From Anaerolineae bacterium (GTDB taxonomy: Bacteria > Chloroflexota > Anaerolineae > Anaerolineales > Anaerolineaceae), in NCBI GenBank assembly GCA_013314735.1, contig JABUFD010000004.1, positions 62,001 to 126,000 on the forward strand: a stretch of 64,000 nucleotides of DNA. Direction: 5' to 3'. A program made the position numbers and the translations under genes. A model generated the notes under the pieces. The model made no database searches. It was not told where the DNA came from and saw only the letters and a program-made list of their open reading frames with translations. This document shows, piece after piece, positions 62,848-64,000 of this stretch; positions within the stretch are counted from its first letter, which is position 1; every line of letters begins with the position of its first letter.

Positions 62848-63986
62848 CGGGGCGAGCCTGGCAAATCTATGGGACCGCATCGGTGCAGGATATCCTCGGT
62901 GACCATGTCGTATTCCGCAATCTCCAACCGATGGATGCTTCCCTGCCAGGCCTACCCATGCTGCGCGATGATCTGGGCATTGCACCCGGCGATACACCCC
63001 GCAAGACAACTCTCGACTATGCGAAGGTGATTCACCGTATCCTGCTAGCAGCCCGTCCAGGCGGCTTGAAGCAGATAGTCTACATTGGCGATACCCTTTT
63101 CAACGACGGGAGTGCGTTTCGCAACCTGGTCGCGGTTACTGGTTGGGATGCCACCGCGCTGATCACGGCAGAGAACACCGCCAAACCCGCGACCCTGACC
63201 TGGCACCCCACCCCGGGCAGCATCCAGCGACTGTTCACAGCCAACCGGTGGGGATTGGTGTCTGAGTTTCAACGCATCCTCGCACATCAGGGCTTCGCTA
63301 TCGACGAAACGACCGCGGTGGTGGTTGACCTCGATAAAACCCTCCTTGGCGCGCGCGGCCGCAATGACCGGGTGATCGATGCCGCCCGCCTGCAGGCAGC
63401 CTATGCCACTGCGGAAGAAACCTTGCCTGACTTCGACCCGGCAAAATTCGGCACCATATACAACATCCTCAACCAGCCAGCCTGGCATCCCATCACCGCG
63501 GATAACCAGGACTTTCTAGTATATATTTGCCTGCTGGTATATGGCGGCTTCCCGCCGCTGGATGTACTCCTGCGGGAAAAAGAGAACCGCCGCATCGATA
63601 CCTTTTCATCGTTCGAAACCTACATCGATCCACACCTCGATCACCTTCCGCCGCGCCTGCGTACGATGCACGCAGAGTTCCAGAAATGCCTCGTTGCCGG
63701 TGATCCCACGCCATTTAAACGTTTCCGGCAGAATGAATACCACAATACCATTCATGCCATGCAATCCGGTCTTTCGGTCACGAACCCGGATCGACTGCTG
63801 GCAGATTCCATCACAATCACAGCCGAGGTCAAGGCATTTGTCGATGCCTGCCTGGCACAGGGTGCATTGTTATTTGCCATCTCCGACAAACCCGACGAAG
63901 CCTCCCTGCCCACTGCGGAAGAAGCTGCCCGGGGTTCCCTGCCGCTGCACAGGACCAAAGCTGTGGTGGTGGGTCGGGCAATCTGA
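62844..63986 (+). CDS. HAD-like protein of unknown function in the hom-asd operon
   Basis: A 380-residue soluble protein, translationally coupled to asd (4-base overlap). It carries one HAD motif-I-like block, VVVDLDKTLLG (about residues 154-164), with the D-x-D-x-T form of phosphatases and phosphotransferases. Two other HAD-like blocks, YIGDTLFNDG (about 75-84) and AISDKPDEAS (about 346-355), lie far apart, so the fold may be permuted or carry large insertions. No thrB, thrC or metX gene is in the window, so a role in homoserine metabolism (for example as a phosphatase or phosphotransferase) is possible but not shown. Length exceeds that of typical HAD enzymes. Confidence 0.65.
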   Translation: MTGRAWQIYGTASVQDILGDHVVFRNLQPMDASLPGLPMLRDDLGIAPGDTPRKTTLDYAKVIHRILLAARPGGLKQIVYIGDTLFNDGSAFRNLVAVTGWDATALITAENTAKPATLTWHPTPGSIQRLFTANRWGLVSEFQRILAHQGFAIDETTAVVVDLDKTLLGARGRNDRVIDAARLQAAYATAEETLPDFDPAKFGTIYNILNQPAWHPITADNQDFLVYICLLVYGGFPPLDVLLREKENRRIDTFSSFETYIDPHLDHLPPRLRTMHAEFQKCLVAGDPTPFKRFRQNEYHNTIHAMQSGLSVTNPDRLLADSITITAEVKAFVDACLAQGALLFAISDKPDEASLPTAEEAARGSLPLHRTKAVVVGRAI

Positions 63987-64000
63987 CAGGTTTCAACGAT

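Overview
The window looks like a piece of a Chloroflexota chromosome, most likely class Anaerolineae. This is an inference from the protein style (a LivK lipoprotein with a short Cys/Pro-containing N-terminus, many Thr/Pro-rich membrane-anchored exoproteins, an archaeal/yeast-type Asd, Rex, a kinase fused to an FGE-like domain), a moderately high G+C content, and several genes that appear to be leaderless. No rRNA, tRNA, CRISPR array, insertion sequence or phage gene was seen. Almost the whole window is coding.

Layout. 1-5005 (minus): an N-type F1Fo ATPase operon in the order atpD-C-Q-R-B-E-F-A, cut by the left edge inside atpA. 5110-7177 (minus): a phosphoesterase and an unknown exported protein. 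7411-14877 (plus): an M32 carboxypeptidase, Rex, an SDR, an FGGY sugar kinase, a DUF5680-like protein and a Tat-exported protein. 14987-16330 (minus): an M28 aminopeptidase. 16456-21389 (plus): a 905-residue membrane-anchored coiled-coil protein, then a GHMP sugar kinase/nucleotidyltransferase pair. 21507-22190 (minus): an AIM24-like protein. 22306-27103 (plus): DUF123, lspA, rluD-like, ltaE, a 21-codon mini-gene closed by a terminator, and rsgA. 27199-33289 (minus): livFGMHK, preceded by its own operator-like promoter and by a separate short transcription unit. 33524-45882 (plus): purine nucleoside phosphorylase, small membrane and GNAT proteins, a 7TM-GAF-HTH protein, an S1-domain protein, FtsK/SpoIIIE, a CDP-alcohol phosphatidyltransferase, Lgt, an ABC-2 exporter and an MBL-fold hydrolase. 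45894-54535 (minus): a co-directional set read as ParA, Ser/Thr kinase-FGE, LysM-M23 lipoprotein, L,D-transpeptidase, C39-like/TPR protein and beta-propeller protein. 54717-57719: an MFS transporter and a UxaA-type dehydratase on opposite strands. 57716-63986: an aspartate-family amino-acid locus with divergent arms, metB-like/lysC (minus) and hom-asd-HAD-like (plus).

How the genes fit together. The ATPase carries the ion-ligand residues of sodium-type c subunits and lacks a separate delta gene, which fits the N-ATPase group. Lgt and LspA provide lipoprotein maturation, and LivK and the M23 protein are lipoproteins encoded here. Aspartokinase, Asd and homoserine dehydrogenase make homoserine, and the PLP enzyme takes the branch toward sulfur amino acids.

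The least explained and most interesting parts are three short transcription units: (i) a leaderless 35-codon Met/Cys-containing ORF with a competing terminator ahead of metB/lysC; (ii) a consensus promoter, a 33-codon hydrophobic ORF and a terminator ahead of livK; (iii) a strong promoter, a 21-codon ORF and a terminator ahead of rsgA. Others worth attention are the EzrA-like coiled-coil protein, the membrane one-component regulator, the GHMP kinase/nucleotidyltransferase pair, and the kinase/ParA/cell-wall cluster.
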